From assembly GCF_002901865.1 (NCBI RefSeq), contig NZ_PPQF01000016.1, positions 1-64,000 on the forward strand: a stretch of DNA of 64,000 bases, given 5' to 3'. This stretch comes from Staphylococcus agnetis (GTDB lineage Bacteria > Bacillota > Bacilli > Staphylococcales > Staphylococcaceae). The notes under the pieces are model-generated. The model worked only from the letters and a program-made list of their open reading frames with translations. It searched no databases and had not been told where the DNA came from. A program made the position numbers and the translations under genes. Below are positions 38,233 to 47,114 of this stretch, one piece after another (positions within the stretch are counted from its first letter, which is position 1; each line of letters begins with the position of its first letter).

Positions 38233-38254
38233 AAAAGATAAAGAAAGTATAAAG
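38233..38254 (-). promoter_or_regulatory. Tandem 11-base direct repeat ahead of the BcrA-type ATPase gene
   Basis: AAAAGATAAAG and AAAGTATAAAG stand head to tail with 9 of 11 positions alike. OmpR-family regulators bind such helical-turn-spaced direct repeats, and the repeat lies between the regulator gene and the transporter genes, so it may be the site of the regulator encoded at 38257. Low-complexity purine tracts can mimic this. Confidence 0.4.
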
Positions 38255-38256
38255 AT

Positions 38257-38925
38257 TTAAACAAGCATAAATCCAATGCCCCACACCGTTTTTATATAAG
38301 GATCGTCAGTATAAAGGCTTAATTTTTTTCTTAAATTCGAGATATGTACGTTAATTGTATTATCATCGCCGATATATAACCCCTGTAATGTTTCATATAA
38401 TTGACGCTTTGTAAATGGAGTTTCAGGCTGTGTTAACAATAACGCCAAAATATCGAATTCTGTATTTGTTAGTTCCAAATAATGTTCATTTACATAAACT
38501 GTACGTTTAGTAGGATTCAACTCAAGTGCTTTCCATTTTAAAACAGTAGGCATGGTGCTAGCCTGAATATTGCGCAATTGTACTTGAACACGTGCCATAA
38601 ATTCAGCTTTCGAAAACGGTTTGGTGATATAGTCATCCGCACCAGATAATAATAATTCAACTTTTTCATTTACTTCGGATTTTGCCGAAACGACGATAAT
38701 TTTAGCTGTGATGTTATTTTTTAATTCTTTCATTAGCTCATTGCCAGTCTTTCCAGGAAGCATAAGGTCTAAAATGATTAAATCATAGGGGGACGATAAC
38801 ACTTTGGAAAGTCCCTCATCACCTGTATAAGCGATGGTTGCATGTGTATCTAAACGAGCAAGATTTAAAGAAATAATATGCGCAATTTCAACATCATCTT
38901 CTATTATTAATGCTTTATATTTCAT
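38257..38925 (-). CDS. OmpR-family response regulator of the second module
   Basis: Regulator of 222 residues: receiver with phosphoacceptor in LIILDLMLPGKTGNE and lysine in DDYITKPFSKAEF, and winged-helix output domain ending NVHISNLRKKLSLY and TVWGIGFML. GAGGTG precedes ATG 38925; the GTG three codons earlier overlaps it. It heads the unit regulator-ATPase-permease-kinase, a gene order different from the neighbouring Bra-like module, so the two are not simple copies. Confidence 0.88.
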   Translation of the reverse strand: MKYKALIIEDDVEIAHIISLNLARLDTHATIAYTGDEGLSKVLSSPYDLIILDLMLPGKTGNELMKELKNNITAKIIVVSAKSEVNEKVELLLSGADDYITKPFSKAEFMARVQVQLRNIQASTMPTVLKWKALELNPTKRTVYVNEHYLELTNTEFDILALLLTQPETPFTKRQLYETLQGLYIGDDNTINVHISNLRKKLSLYTDDPYIKTVWGIGFMLV

Positions 38926-39085
38926 AGTCACACCTCTATGATGTTTCGTTTAAACTATATTATATCAAAACTTTATTTTCATGTTTGGCTCATTTCTTTA
39001 AATCATCCATCACGACAGCTCTGAGTACTTTAATAGATTGTCCTTGACGTCAAAGGCACCTATCATGACTACTTTCGTTTCAAAC

Positions 39086-39119
39086 GGGTTCAAATGACAT
39101 GGCACAATCATTTGAACCC
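39086..39119. repeat. Perfect 12-bp inverted repeat in the intergenic region
   Basis: GGGTTCAAATGA and TCATTTGAACCC flank ten bases. There is no T run on either side, so it is not a classical terminator; it sits about 160 bp upstream of the response-regulator start on the minus strand. Confidence 0.6.
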
Positions 39120-39143
39120 ATTTTATGAATACAATATAAAAAA

Positions 39144-39162
39144 GGAACCTCAATGAGGCTCC
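39144..39162 (-). terminator. Terminator of the DUF4064 gene
   Basis: On the minus strand GGAGCCTC-att-GAGGTTCC, with one G-T pair, is followed by seven T residues, 9 bases after the stop codon. Confidence 0.8.
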
Positions 39163-39170
39163 TATTGTTA

Positions 39171-39797
39171 TTAATATTTATATGGATCTTTTTGAATATC
39201 TTTAGAACGTTGTTCCTCTGCTTCAGAACGGAAATGTTCATCGTCATGTTGTTGCGTATGATGTGATGTGTGCGCTTGTTCAGATTGACTGTTTGTTGAA
39301 CGTTGTTCACTGTGTCTTACAGGGTTATGGTTTTCAACATGTTGCGGCTCACTATGATTCACTGGTTGGTTATTGTTTTGCATTGATTGTGATGCATGTG
39401 GTTGCGCATGCGTTGGTGCTGGTTTTCTAACAAGCAACATAATACCTGCGACTAACCATAAAATACCAGAGAGTGAAAAGAAAAAGCTGAGCACACCTGC
39501 AATAATAAGTAAAATCCCTGCAAGTTTCGTCTTTTTATTAATGAAAACACCACCGACAATCGCAAGAATTAATGCAACAATGCCGAATATTACAGCAAAA
39601 TTGATAAAAAAGTTATAAATCATAACTACAAATTGTGCTTCATCTACTGTATATGTACCATCTTCAAGTAATGCTGTTTCAAATTCATTACTGTTTAAGC
39701 CAATCACTAATGCCAAAAATCCACAAAATAAAATAGCGATAGTTTGTATTCCAACACCTATCCATGTTAAAACTTTTTCAGCTGTTCGTTTGATCAT
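39171..39797 (-). CDS. DUF4064-family membrane protein
   Basis: Protein of 208 residues with four membrane spans in the first 130 (first near 8-30; two near 90-125 around LLIIAGVLSFFFSLSGILW), followed by a cytoplasmic tail of about 80 residues very rich in His, Gln, Ser and Asn. The membrane part matches DUF4064, of unknown function. AAGGAG precedes ATG 39797. The two unknown membrane proteins encoded upstream show a similar glycine-proline-tryptophan pattern in one helix pair, which hints at shared ancestry. Confidence 0.8.
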   Translation of the reverse strand: MIKRTAEKVLTWIGVGIQTIAILFCGFLALVIGLNSNEFETALLEDGTYTVDEAQFVVMIYNFFINFAVIFGIVALILAIVGGVFINKKTKLAGILLIIAGVLSFFFSLSGILWLVAGIMLLVRKPAPTHAQPHASQSMQNNNQPVNHSEPQHVENHNPVRHSEQRSTNSQSEQAHTSHHTQQHDDEHFRSEAEEQRSKDIQKDPYKY

Positions 39798-39893
39798 AAT
39801 TGTTATCTCCTTATTGTTTTCTATAATGTTAAATGAAATTAATACCTAGTTCAATACAAATATTAAAAAATTATCTCAAAAAGATTTATTATG

Positions 39894-40694
39894 TTATATA
39901 TCTTCATCTACGTTCAACGTTTTTGTAGATTGTTGTGCTGCAAACACTAAAATGATGGCTACTAATGAAAATAAAGCACCAATGTTCATTACAAAACTTT
40001 GAACAATGAATGTGACGATTGTAATCATCTTCCAATTTTTACTACCTATCTTTTGATATAACATTATAAAACCGAGTACTATCGCAGAAATGTATATAAA
40101 TAAGGTTATTGGAGAGAACATATAAGTAATGATTTGTGGTGTATCTACGATAAAAAACCATCTTGCCCAAAATGATGGCAGTAATAAACTGTCAAAACTT
40201 GATAAATGCGCACTAATAATGGGTTGTTGTATTAAAATCATATATGGCGCGAACATACGTAAAATAGGTGAAACAGCAACTAAGATAACACTCATGATTA
40301 ACAATCGCTTAACCCATTGCGTCACGTCCAATTGATGATGATACTTAGCGGCAATGATACACCACAAAATGCCTCCTAAAGGATTCGTTATAAAACTTAA
40401 AAACCCTAAACCACCCACAAATAGCGCATTCACTGTACCTGTTTTCAAGTACTTAAAAAAGACAAAACACCCAAAAATAAAAATAAGACAATTTAATACA
40501 AGACCTACGCTATAAAGGGACATGGAAGCATATACATTCATTGCACGTTCCCAAATATTCCATTTACTAATTTCGTCATAATAGAACATATTATAATCAA
40601 GATTGTTTAAATTAAAAAAATTAAAAAGGGCTATAGACAATTGTATGATGAGCGCAAGACCCATCAGTAATTTTATTAAATCTTTCTTTTTCAA
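39894..40694 (-). CDS. Membrane protein of unknown function, 266 residues
   Basis: About seven membrane spans (for example near 9-28, 62-84, 95-118 and 215-258) with short loops and the segment TGTVNALFVGGLGFLSFITN followed by PLGGILW. The frame is open up to 40814, but GAGGCG at 40708-40703 points to TTG 40694 (MKKKDLIKLLMG) as the start; the extra upstream 40 residues are polar and low in quality. No family is recognised. It is the same length as the protein at 41316 and shares its layout. Confidence 0.65.
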   Translation of the reverse strand: MKKKDLIKLLMGLALIIQLSIALFNFFNLNNLDYNMFYYDEISKWNIWERAMNVYASMSLYSVGLVLNCLIFIFGCFVFFKYLKTGTVNALFVGGLGFLSFITNPLGGILWCIIAAKYHHQLDVTQWVKRLLIMSVILVAVSPILRMFAPYMILIQQPIISAHLSSFDSLLLPSFWARWFFIVDTPQIITYMFSPITLFIYISAIVLGFIMLYQKIGSKNWKMITIVTFIVQSFVMNIGALFSLVAIILVFAAQQSTKTLNVDEDI

Positions 40695-41315
40695 TATCAA
40701 CACGCCTCTATATCTATTAGTATTTTTAATTTTGTAAAATCTTTTTAAACTACTTTCCCCTCCCTCTACTTTAAATGAGGGAATCTTTCTCATGCTACTC
40801 GTATCCATATCCAAGCTAAAGACCTATTAACGGGGACGTTAAATATAAGGTAAACCTTCAAAATCAATAAACCCTAAATGTTGTAATAAGGATAACACGA
40901 AGATGTTGGATGCATTCATGTGTTTTATAGTTGCGTTTATGCAAATGAATACGCGTATCGAATAATAAACTGTAACGATACTTGCATAAAATAAAACAAA
41001 TGTATGATTAATTGTACACCAAATTATCAACAATTTCGTAATACAATAATACGTGTATCACGCAACATCTTATTAACGATCTCAATAAACTTCGAATTGC
41101 TTTATACAAGACGTTTATTGTAAAGCTAAGAAAAGTATCACCATGACGTCACATAAAAAGCCATACAACATCATAATGACACTATTTACACAAAAGACAT
41201 GTGATACTTTTATGCGTGTTTTATCGACCTGATGCTTTTACATCTGTGTCCCCTTAGTCATTTTAATATATTTTTAACGTTTAATTTTGACAAATATCCG
41301 ACAAATTCATCTTTT
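40695..41315. other. Intergenic region with a long-range inverted repeat
   Basis: No supported gene. AAAAGTATCAC (41131-41141) and GTGATACTTTT (41201-41211) are perfect 11-base inverted copies 59 bases apart, able to form a long hairpin on either strand. A 64-codon frame at 40839-41033 lacks a ribosome site and is not called. The stretch also separates two similar membrane-protein genes. Confidence 0.45.
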
Positions 41316-42116
41316 TTACTCCGAATTTGGGATTTTCACACATGCGTTGGGTAATTTTTCCGTTTCTTGATTACGTCTCTTTAGCACCAATGATGTAAAT
41401 AAAATGGCAGCGATATTAAATAATGCAGCTGAGTAGGACAATGTCATCGTCGCAACACATAAAAACTTAAGACTATCATGACATTTTTGAGTGTTTTGAT
41501 GTACCATACCCGTACAGATAAAGGCATAAATCGCACCGATAAATGACATTAAAAGTACCAATAATATTAAAAACACGATAGATGCTCCCCCTGCTGAGTT
41601 CGCACTTGAAAATATCATGAATAGACCTGGTTCAAGTGCCCCTCCTTGTAAACCATCATGTATACCTAAAATAAATACGATAGGCAATCCTAAGAACAGC
41701 CAAGCCAATAATATGATTCCAATGATAATCGTACTGATAACCGTTAAGACATTTAACACTTTTGTCGAAATAAGACGTGCACCTACGTAAATCCAACAAA
41801 ATCCTGCTATAGGACTGTAATAAAGCACCAATACACCTAAAATCAAATATACAATTCCTACATTTGAGTTAGAGAGACCGAATTTGAAATAAATAATCCC
41901 CAAAGCCACCATACAGATATAAAGCGTCAATATGATATATATCGATATATGGGGATCACTAAGCGCGTATCCAAACAGCGTTAGGGGTCCTATATCTGAA
42001 TGTTTCGATATTGAAGGTAAAGTTGCAGCGATAAATGTATACAACAATATACAAATGACATTGACTATACTGCCGAACAGTAATAATTTTCGCAATTTGC
42101 GTTCATCTGACACCAT
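41316..42116 (-). CDS. Membrane protein of unknown function, 266 residues, possible paralogue
   Basis: Seven or so membrane spans, with the segment SNVGIVYLILGVLVLYYSPI followed by AGFCWIYVGARL resembling the pattern in the protein at 39894 and in the DUF4064 protein at 39171. A longer reading begins at ATG 42122, but AAGGGGTG then lies only two bases away; ATG 42116 (MVSDERKL) has the proper spacing. The C-terminal 20 residues are polar. No family is recognised. Confidence 0.65.
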   Translation of the reverse strand: MVSDERKLRKLLLFGSIVNVICILLYTFIAATLPSISKHSDIGPLTLFGYALSDPHISIYIILTLYICMVALGIIYFKFGLSNSNVGIVYLILGVLVLYYSPIAGFCWIYVGARLISTKVLNVLTVISTIIIGIILLAWLFLGLPIVFILGIHDGLQGGALEPGLFMIFSSANSAGGASIVFLILLVLLMSFIGAIYAFICTGMVHQNTQKCHDSLKFLCVATMTLSYSAALFNIAAILFTSLVLKRRNQETEKLPNACVKIPNSE

Positions 42117-42679
42117 AAACATTGCACCCCTTTATAGTTCATTAATATAAGAATAACATTTTCCGTTATCGATACAACATAATTTTTTAATTTAATATAA
42201 AATGTTTTGAGTTGAACGAATCAATAACAAATCTTCCAGACCGATATCCATTGTTGAAAATTGTATTATTTTTTATCTAAAAAACTTTTATAAAAAAGCA
42301 AAATACAGCATACATTTTAGTTGAAATGCACTTTCTGTTTATTTTCTTACAATAGCAAACGCGGCAGTCGATAAGCATTATCCCTATAATTTGTAAGCGT
42401 TTACAATACTGTGATGTCAATTGTACATTCAGTAATTCTTATATAAACTAAAATCGCGCATAATTAAACATATTATATTTATATATTGTCTCACGTGATT
42501 TTAACATTACATCTAAAAACATTTTTGCGAATTGTTGTTATTTTCAGATAATGGGTATAAAATACTCACATACATCAAAGTGTCAAATCAAAAGACATGA
42601 ATTTTTCTTGTAAAAACAATGGGGAACAATCGCACACAAAGGGAGAATACTTCACTTCAAAGTGATGGGAGAGAACATT
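42117..42679. other. Long intergenic region with a consensus cre site
   Basis: TGTAAGCGTTTACA at 42392-42405 fits the CcpA cre consensus TGWAANCGNTNWCA at every position, directly after a TATAAT (42385-42390). It lies about 275 bp before the amino-acid permease and about 275 bp before the divergent membrane-protein gene, so either could be under catabolite control. No coding frame is supported here. Confidence 0.7.
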
Positions 42680-44062
42680 ATGACAAATGAATTAAAAAGA
42701 GAATTGAGCAATCGTCATATTCAATTAATCGCAATCGGTGGCGCTATAGGAACAGGGTTGTTTTTTGGATCTGGTAATACCATTTCCAAGGCTGGTCCTT
42801 CCATTCTATTTACGTATATGATTGTAGGATTTTTTCTATTTATGTTTATGCGTGCAATGGGAGAGATTTTACTCGCAAAATCAAAATTCAAATCATTCCC
42901 AGAAATCGCGCATGAATATTTAGGACCATTCGCAGGATTTATTGTCGGTTGGTCTTATTGGATGTCTTGGGTGATTACAGTAATGGCAGACGTCACAGCC
43001 ATCTCGCAATACATTAAATATTTTAACCCGAACATACCCACATGGTTAACTTGTTTTGCGATTATACTTTTATTACTGACACTTAATTTAACAAGTACAA
43101 AATTATTTGGTGAATTAGAGTTTTGGTTTGCGATTATTAAAGTGGTGACTATTATCGCATTAATCGTTGTCGGTGCCGTAATGGTATTCTTAGCATTTAA
43201 GTCACCGTCAGGCAATACGGCAAGTGTAACAAACTTATGGAATCATGAGGGGATGTTTCCATTTGGTTTAGCCGGCTTTTTAACATCATTCCAAATGGCC
43301 GTATTTGCGTTTACAGGTATCGAATTTATTGGTATTACTGCTGGTGAAACGAAAAATCCTGAAAAAACATTACCACGTGCCATTAATAGCGTGCCGTTAC
43401 GTATTATTATTTTCTATGTTGGTGCACTAGCGGTCATTATGATGATCGTGCCTTGGAATCAAATTAATCCTGAAAATAGTCCATTTGTTGGTTTATTCGC
43501 ATTAGCTGGGATTCCTTTTGCGGCAGGATTAATCAACTTCGTCGTTTTAACTGCGGCAGCATCATCAGCGAACAGTGGTATTTTCGCGAATAGTCGTGTG
43601 CTCTTTTCACTTGCGGATAAAAAACAAGCACCCAAAGCGATGCACCGCCTTTCAAGTCGTGGCGTCCCACGCAATGCATTGCTTGTTACATGTGGATTAA
43701 TTTCAATTACAGTTATTCTTAACTTAATTATCCCTAATGCGGAAACGGTATTTGTGTATATTACTTCCGTAGCAACTTCAATTACTGTTGTCGTTTGGGC
43801 ACTCATTGTTGTTGCCTATATTAGTTATCATCGTAAAGACCATGCGTTGCATAAAGCAAGTACCTTCAAATTACCAGGAGGCGTGTTCACTGCGTATGCG
43901 GTCCTCGCATTTTTCGCCTTTATATTAGTACTTTTATTAATAGAACCTGATACTCGCATTGGATTTATTTTATCTCCAATTTGGTACGGTGCCCTTACAT
44001 TTATTTATTGGCGTCACCGCGCAACCATTAAAAAGCATGCAGACATTGCCAAACATGCGTAA
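42680..44062 (+). CDS. Amino-acid permease, D-serine/D-alanine/glycine transporter type
   Basis: APC-superfamily amino-acid:proton symporter of about 460 residues with twelve spans. The N-terminus has ELSNRHIQLIAIGGAIGTGLF, the classic helix-1 binding motif, and FTGIEFIGITAGETKNPEK in the middle, as in the CycA/AapA group. Substrate among D-Ser, D-Ala, Gly and similar cannot be settled from sequence. GGGAGAG precedes ATG 42680; the longer start at 42662 is not needed. A perfect cre site lies upstream. Confidence 0.88.
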   Translation: MTNELKRELSNRHIQLIAIGGAIGTGLFFGSGNTISKAGPSILFTYMIVGFFLFMFMRAMGEILLAKSKFKSFPEIAHEYLGPFAGFIVGWSYWMSWVITVMADVTAISQYIKYFNPNIPTWLTCFAIILLLLTLNLTSTKLFGELEFWFAIIKVVTIIALIVVGAVMVFLAFKSPSGNTASVTNLWNHEGMFPFGLAGFLTSFQMAVFAFTGIEFIGITAGETKNPEKTLPRAINSVPLRIIIFYVGALAVIMMIVPWNQINPENSPFVGLFALAGIPFAAGLINFVVLTAAASSANSGIFANSRVLFSLADKKQAPKAMHRLSSRGVPRNALLVTCGLISITVILNLIIPNAETVFVYITSVATSITVVVWALIVVAYISYHRKDHALHKASTFKLPGGVFTAYAVLAFFAFILVLLLIEPDTRIGFILSPIWYGALTFIYWRHRATIKKHADIAKHA

Positions 44063-44087
44063 AATCAAATAAAACATGTCATATGAA

Positions 44088-44127
44088 AAAAGCCCTCGAA
44101 AGTGTTCAACCACTTTTGAAGGCTTTT
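44088..44127. terminator. Terminator after the amino-acid permease
   Basis: A 17-bp stem (left arm 44088-44104, right arm 44111-44127) with two mismatches, built on AAAAGCC..GGCTTTT, with a six-base loop; A and T runs flank it on both sides. Confidence 0.88.
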
Positions 44128-44175
44128 ACTTTTGTAAAATGTTATTACAACATGCGTACTTAACGCTGTACCGTA

Positions 44176-45369
44176 CTATTTTTTTCTATCAATAGTAACG
44201 ATTGAATTTAATATTTGATCTTTTTGACTTTGATGATTAATGGTCATAAATTTGTAAAATACATTAGAATTAATTCTTAAAAGATTTTGGAAAAATTCAG
44301 GGTTCACTCTGAACATCTCTAAAAGTTCGGCTGGTTGCAAAACGCCTTTTTCAAATAATAAATTGAGTAAACTATTAATTTTAATTGGTCTAGGTAGTTT
44401 GATATCTTTATCTAAAGGCTCAAGTTGTTTGTACCCTTTTTTATTGATCAATGCCCAAAAATATCTATATTGGGATTCCGTTAAGCCTCCTAAATAATAA
44501 GCTCGCATCGCCATTGCTTGTATGGAAACGTGCCATTTCTCTTTCAACAACATATAATGCTCTGGATTAGACTTCTTGTTTAAATTATTAAAGTCTTCCA
44601 TAAATGCTTCTTCTGGTAATAAGAAATAAGCTGCAAAACAATCTGCTTCTTTCTCGATATCTTTAAATTCTTCTTTAGATAATAAATCAAACTCTATTTT
44701 CCTGTGCAGTAATAAATGACCTAATTCATGAGCGATATCAAAGTTTCGTCTTACAGCGATACCTTTATTATCTCCTAATACAATGAAAGGTAAATTACTG
44801 TCAGACCAATAACTAAATGCATCTGTATATTGATCAAGTTGTTGTTCAAATACAATGATGCCAGTTTTTTCAATTTGTAAAAGTAAGTTGGCATTAGTAG
44901 AGGAACCGATAATATATTTGCGCGCAATACATGCTATTTCATTAATTTTTTCTTTAGTTAATTTCTCGTGACTCATTAAAGCTTCTACTTGATTTAGAAT
45001 GTCATAAATGGCCAACGTTGGTTGAGAAATATTTGAAAATAAAAATTCCGTCAAATTGGTCATAAATGTAGCTTGGTAATGTTGTTTGTTTAAAATTTTA
45101 ATTGACGTATTTTGATTTTTTGATCTGAAAGCGATGCGATGTCTATCAACTGATTCATTAGAAAAGTAACTATGTTGTTCTTTCATAAAAAAATTTGTTT
45201 TAACATGAAACGTATTCGCTAAACTATAAATCTTGGATATGTCTGGCATCGCATTTTTAGCTTCATACTGCCATATCGCTTGTTCACTTACATTAAGTTG
45301 TATTGCTAATTCATTCCTACTCATTCCATTGAGTTGTCTGATATACGTCAAATTTTTACCGTAAAACAT
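44176..45369 (-). CDS. XRE helix-turn-helix protein fused to an ImmA/IrrE metallopeptidase
   Basis: Two-part regulator of about 397 residues. Residues 1-60 are an XRE helix-turn-helix (LAIQLNVSEQAIWQYE); residues about 160-265 are an ImmA/IrrE zinc peptidase with HELGH at 214-218 and the third-ligand region EADCFAAYFLLP near 241. This is the design of the Spr1629 type repressor/antitoxin, which represses its own operon and may cleave a repressor or antitoxin. The C-terminal 130 residues are unrecognised. It is preceded 19 bp upstream by a gene of unknown function, the likely partner. The start is taken at ATG 45369 (MFYGKN); the ribosome site is weak. Confidence 0.85.
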   Translation of the reverse strand: MFYGKNLTYIRQLNGMSRNELAIQLNVSEQAIWQYEAKNAMPDISKIYSLANTFHVKTNFFMKEQHSYFSNESVDRHRIAFRSKNQNTSIKILNKQHYQATFMTNLTEFLFSNISQPTLAIYDILNQVEALMSHEKLTKEKINEIACIARKYIIGSSTNANLLLQIEKTGIIVFEQQLDQYTDAFSYWSDSNLPFIVLGDNKGIAVRRNFDIAHELGHLLLHRKIEFDLLSKEEFKDIEKEADCFAAYFLLPEEAFMEDFNNLNKKSNPEHYMLLKEKWHVSIQAMAMRAYYLGGLTESQYRYFWALINKKGYKQLEPLDKDIKLPRPIKINSLLNLLFEKGVLQPAELLEMFRVNPEFFQNLLRINSNVFYKFMTINHQSQKDQILNSIVTIDRKK

Positions 45370-45388
45370 TTTTAAACCACACTCACTC

Positions 45389-46156
45389 TTATTTTTCAAT
45401 TTCTTCAGGCAGAATTTCAAACCCAAATGTACTTGGTTCTTCTGTTAAAATATCCTCATCATCAACTTGTTTTAACACTTTCACTTCATTTTCATCAATA
45501 GAATACGATTCATCATGACGTGTTAATATATTTAAAGTAGGTGTTAAATCCTTAAGCATGATTGCTTTATTCGTTTTAGGATTTGGCAACCATACTTTTA
45601 TCGATTTTAATAACTTTGAATAAGTGTCAATCTCATAAGTAATGATATTAAAAGCACCACTTTTTTCATTAGCATTACCTTTATGAGAATCATGTAAATA
45701 ATGCTCCATTGTCAATTGATAAGGGCGATTTAACTTTTCATTAACATTATCAAAGTCGTAATTCATATTAATCTCAATTAATCTTTTTAAATACTCTTTT
45801 TCTTTACCACTTTTAGTATTGATCGGAGTTTTACCTATCGTTACTCTGTCTTCATCAAAATAATTATAATTTCTAATTATAAAAGATAAGCCATGTTCAA
45901 TGTCTTGTTTGAATTTGAAATTTAAAAATTTCCATGAAGGGCCTGCATTTTGTTTCTTATAATCTACAAAACGCTCCATATGACGTGCGACTTGGTGTTC
46001 AATGTGATTTGATTTCACATAGGCATAAGCTTCACTGATGACTAAGTTTTCAAATGCATGTTTTCTAACTTGAATATAGTCTTTATATCCTGAAATAATG
46101 CCTTTAACTAATAATTCATCAAAAGTGTTTTCTTTCATACCAATCACCACTTTCAT
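45389..46156 (-). CDS. Uncharacterised partner of the XRE-ImmA protein (DUF5986-like)
   Basis: Soluble protein of about 249-255 residues, rich in charged and aromatic residues, with no signal peptide or membrane span. It looks like the DUF5986 proteins found next to XRE-ImmA regulators, but I recognise it by context more than by motif. Possible roles are toxin or effector of a two-gene accessory system. Start choice is open: AAGGAA before the frame suits GTG 46150, while ATG 46138 (MKENTFDELL) gives the more natural protein. Both genes lie between housekeeping blocks, so this may be an inserted cassette. Confidence 0.6.
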   Translation of the reverse strand: MKVVIGMKENTFDELLVKGIISGYKDYIQVRKHAFENLVISEAYAYVKSNHIEHQVARHMERFVDYKKQNAGPSWKFLNFKFKQDIEHGLSFIIRNYNYFDEDRVTIGKTPINTKSGKEKEYLKRLIEINMNYDFDNVNEKLNRPYQLTMEHYLHDSHKGNANEKSGAFNIITYEIDTYSKLLKSIKVWLPNPKTNKAIMLKDLTPTLNILTRHDESYSIDENEVKVLKQVDDEDILTEEPSTFGFEILPEEIEK

Positions 46157-46350
46157 TTCCTTAATAAGGTCATTTTAAATGACTTTTTTTGAAAAATCCA
46201 CTCATTTCTTAAAGTAAAAAAGACTATTACCATAATATTTTAAAGTAGCTTCGACATACTTTTATATTCCCATGGATTAACTCAAATTAAAGCTAGATTT
46301 AAGTTTAATTTAATGGTTTTATTCTGCGTCTCAACATACAATGTAACTAC

Positions 46351-46425
46351 AATGCGATCCCGACGTGATACCCGTAGATGGCAACCAAGATCTCTCACCA
46401 TTATCACGTTGGATTGCATTTTTTT
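46351..46425 (+). ncRNA. Structured RNA or leader attenuator
   Basis: The arms 46351-46370 and 46402-46420 form an 18-bp stem (AATGCGATCC..ACGTGATA with TATCACGT..GGATTGCATT) with one G-T pair and a small internal loop; a 31-base apical loop contains TCTCTCACC, complementary to a ribosome-binding sequence. Seven T residues follow, as in a factor-independent terminator. TACAAT at 46338-46343 would place a transcript start close to the first arm. It is either a small RNA of about 75 nt or an attenuator 22 bp ahead of the methyltransferase gene; no known RNA family is recognised. Confidence 0.6.
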
Positions 46426-46453
46426 ATTCTAAAAAAGAAAGAGATGACAATTA

Positions 46454-46954
46454 ATGGTTTTAACATTGCTAGCCGCTTTTTTCGTTATCCGTTTGTACAG
46501 TTTATACATATCTATCAATAATGCTAAAGCACTCATTGCTGAAGGCGCCAAAGAATATGGTCAAGCAAATTCTAAAGGTTTAGCTGCGACTCATATTCTT
46601 ATTTATGTTGGAGCCGCTTTTGAAGCATGGATGCATCACACAACATTAGGTGCTATCAACGTGATCGGTCTTATCATACTTATTCTTAGTTACATTGTAC
46701 TATTTCATGTTATCCGCACGTTAGGACGTATTTGGACATTAAAAATCTTTATTTTACCGCACCACCCTATTGTGAAATCAGGTCTTTATAAAATCACAAA
46801 ACATCCAAACTATTTCTTAAATATTATTCCAGAACTACTTGGTGTATTATTACTAACAAGTGCGACTTATACATGGATTTTACTTTTACCTTACGCGCAT
46901 TTTCTAGTTAAACGTATTATACAAGAAGAAAAATTAATGGAATCTTTCAATTAA
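46454..46954 (+). CDS. Isoprenylcysteine carboxyl methyltransferase-family membrane protein
   Basis: Membrane protein of 166 residues, with about four spans and the ICMT-type SAM-binding region VKSGLYKITKHPNYFLNIIP near 115-135, including the RHPxY-like KHPNYF. Bacterial members methylate unknown lipid or small-molecule carboxylates. AAAGAGATG lies upstream of ATG 46454. The hairpin RNA just before it may control it. It precedes mqo by 160 bp. Confidence 0.82.
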   Translation: MVLTLLAAFFVIRLYSLYISINNAKALIAEGAKEYGQANSKGLAATHILIYVGAAFEAWMHHTTLGAINVIGLIILILSYIVLFHVIRTLGRIWTLKIFILPHHPIVKSGLYKITKHPNYFLNIIPELLGVLLLTSATYTWILLLPYAHFLVKRIIQEEKLMESFN

Positions 46955-47114
46955 TACCGTATTTATCCCTAACTTTTTTAAGTTTATGCCATACAATTTA
47001 AAATTTCTTTATCTGTGCAATTCCATAATAAAAGTAAATGTAATATAATTAGAGCATATCGTTTAAATATAAGCTTATGCTAATGGTTATAACTAAATTT
47101 GAAAGGTGATAAAT

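Noticed and set aside
40839..41033. 64-codon leftward frame ending LQHLGFIDFEGLPYI
   Set aside because: No ribosome site or promoter, unusual composition, and no recognisable family; more likely chance or remnant.
41131..41200. 19-codon hydrophobic frame inside the long inverted repeat (minus strand)
   Set aside because: No Shine-Dalgarno sequence before its ATG and no antisense partner, unlike the toxin at 27961.
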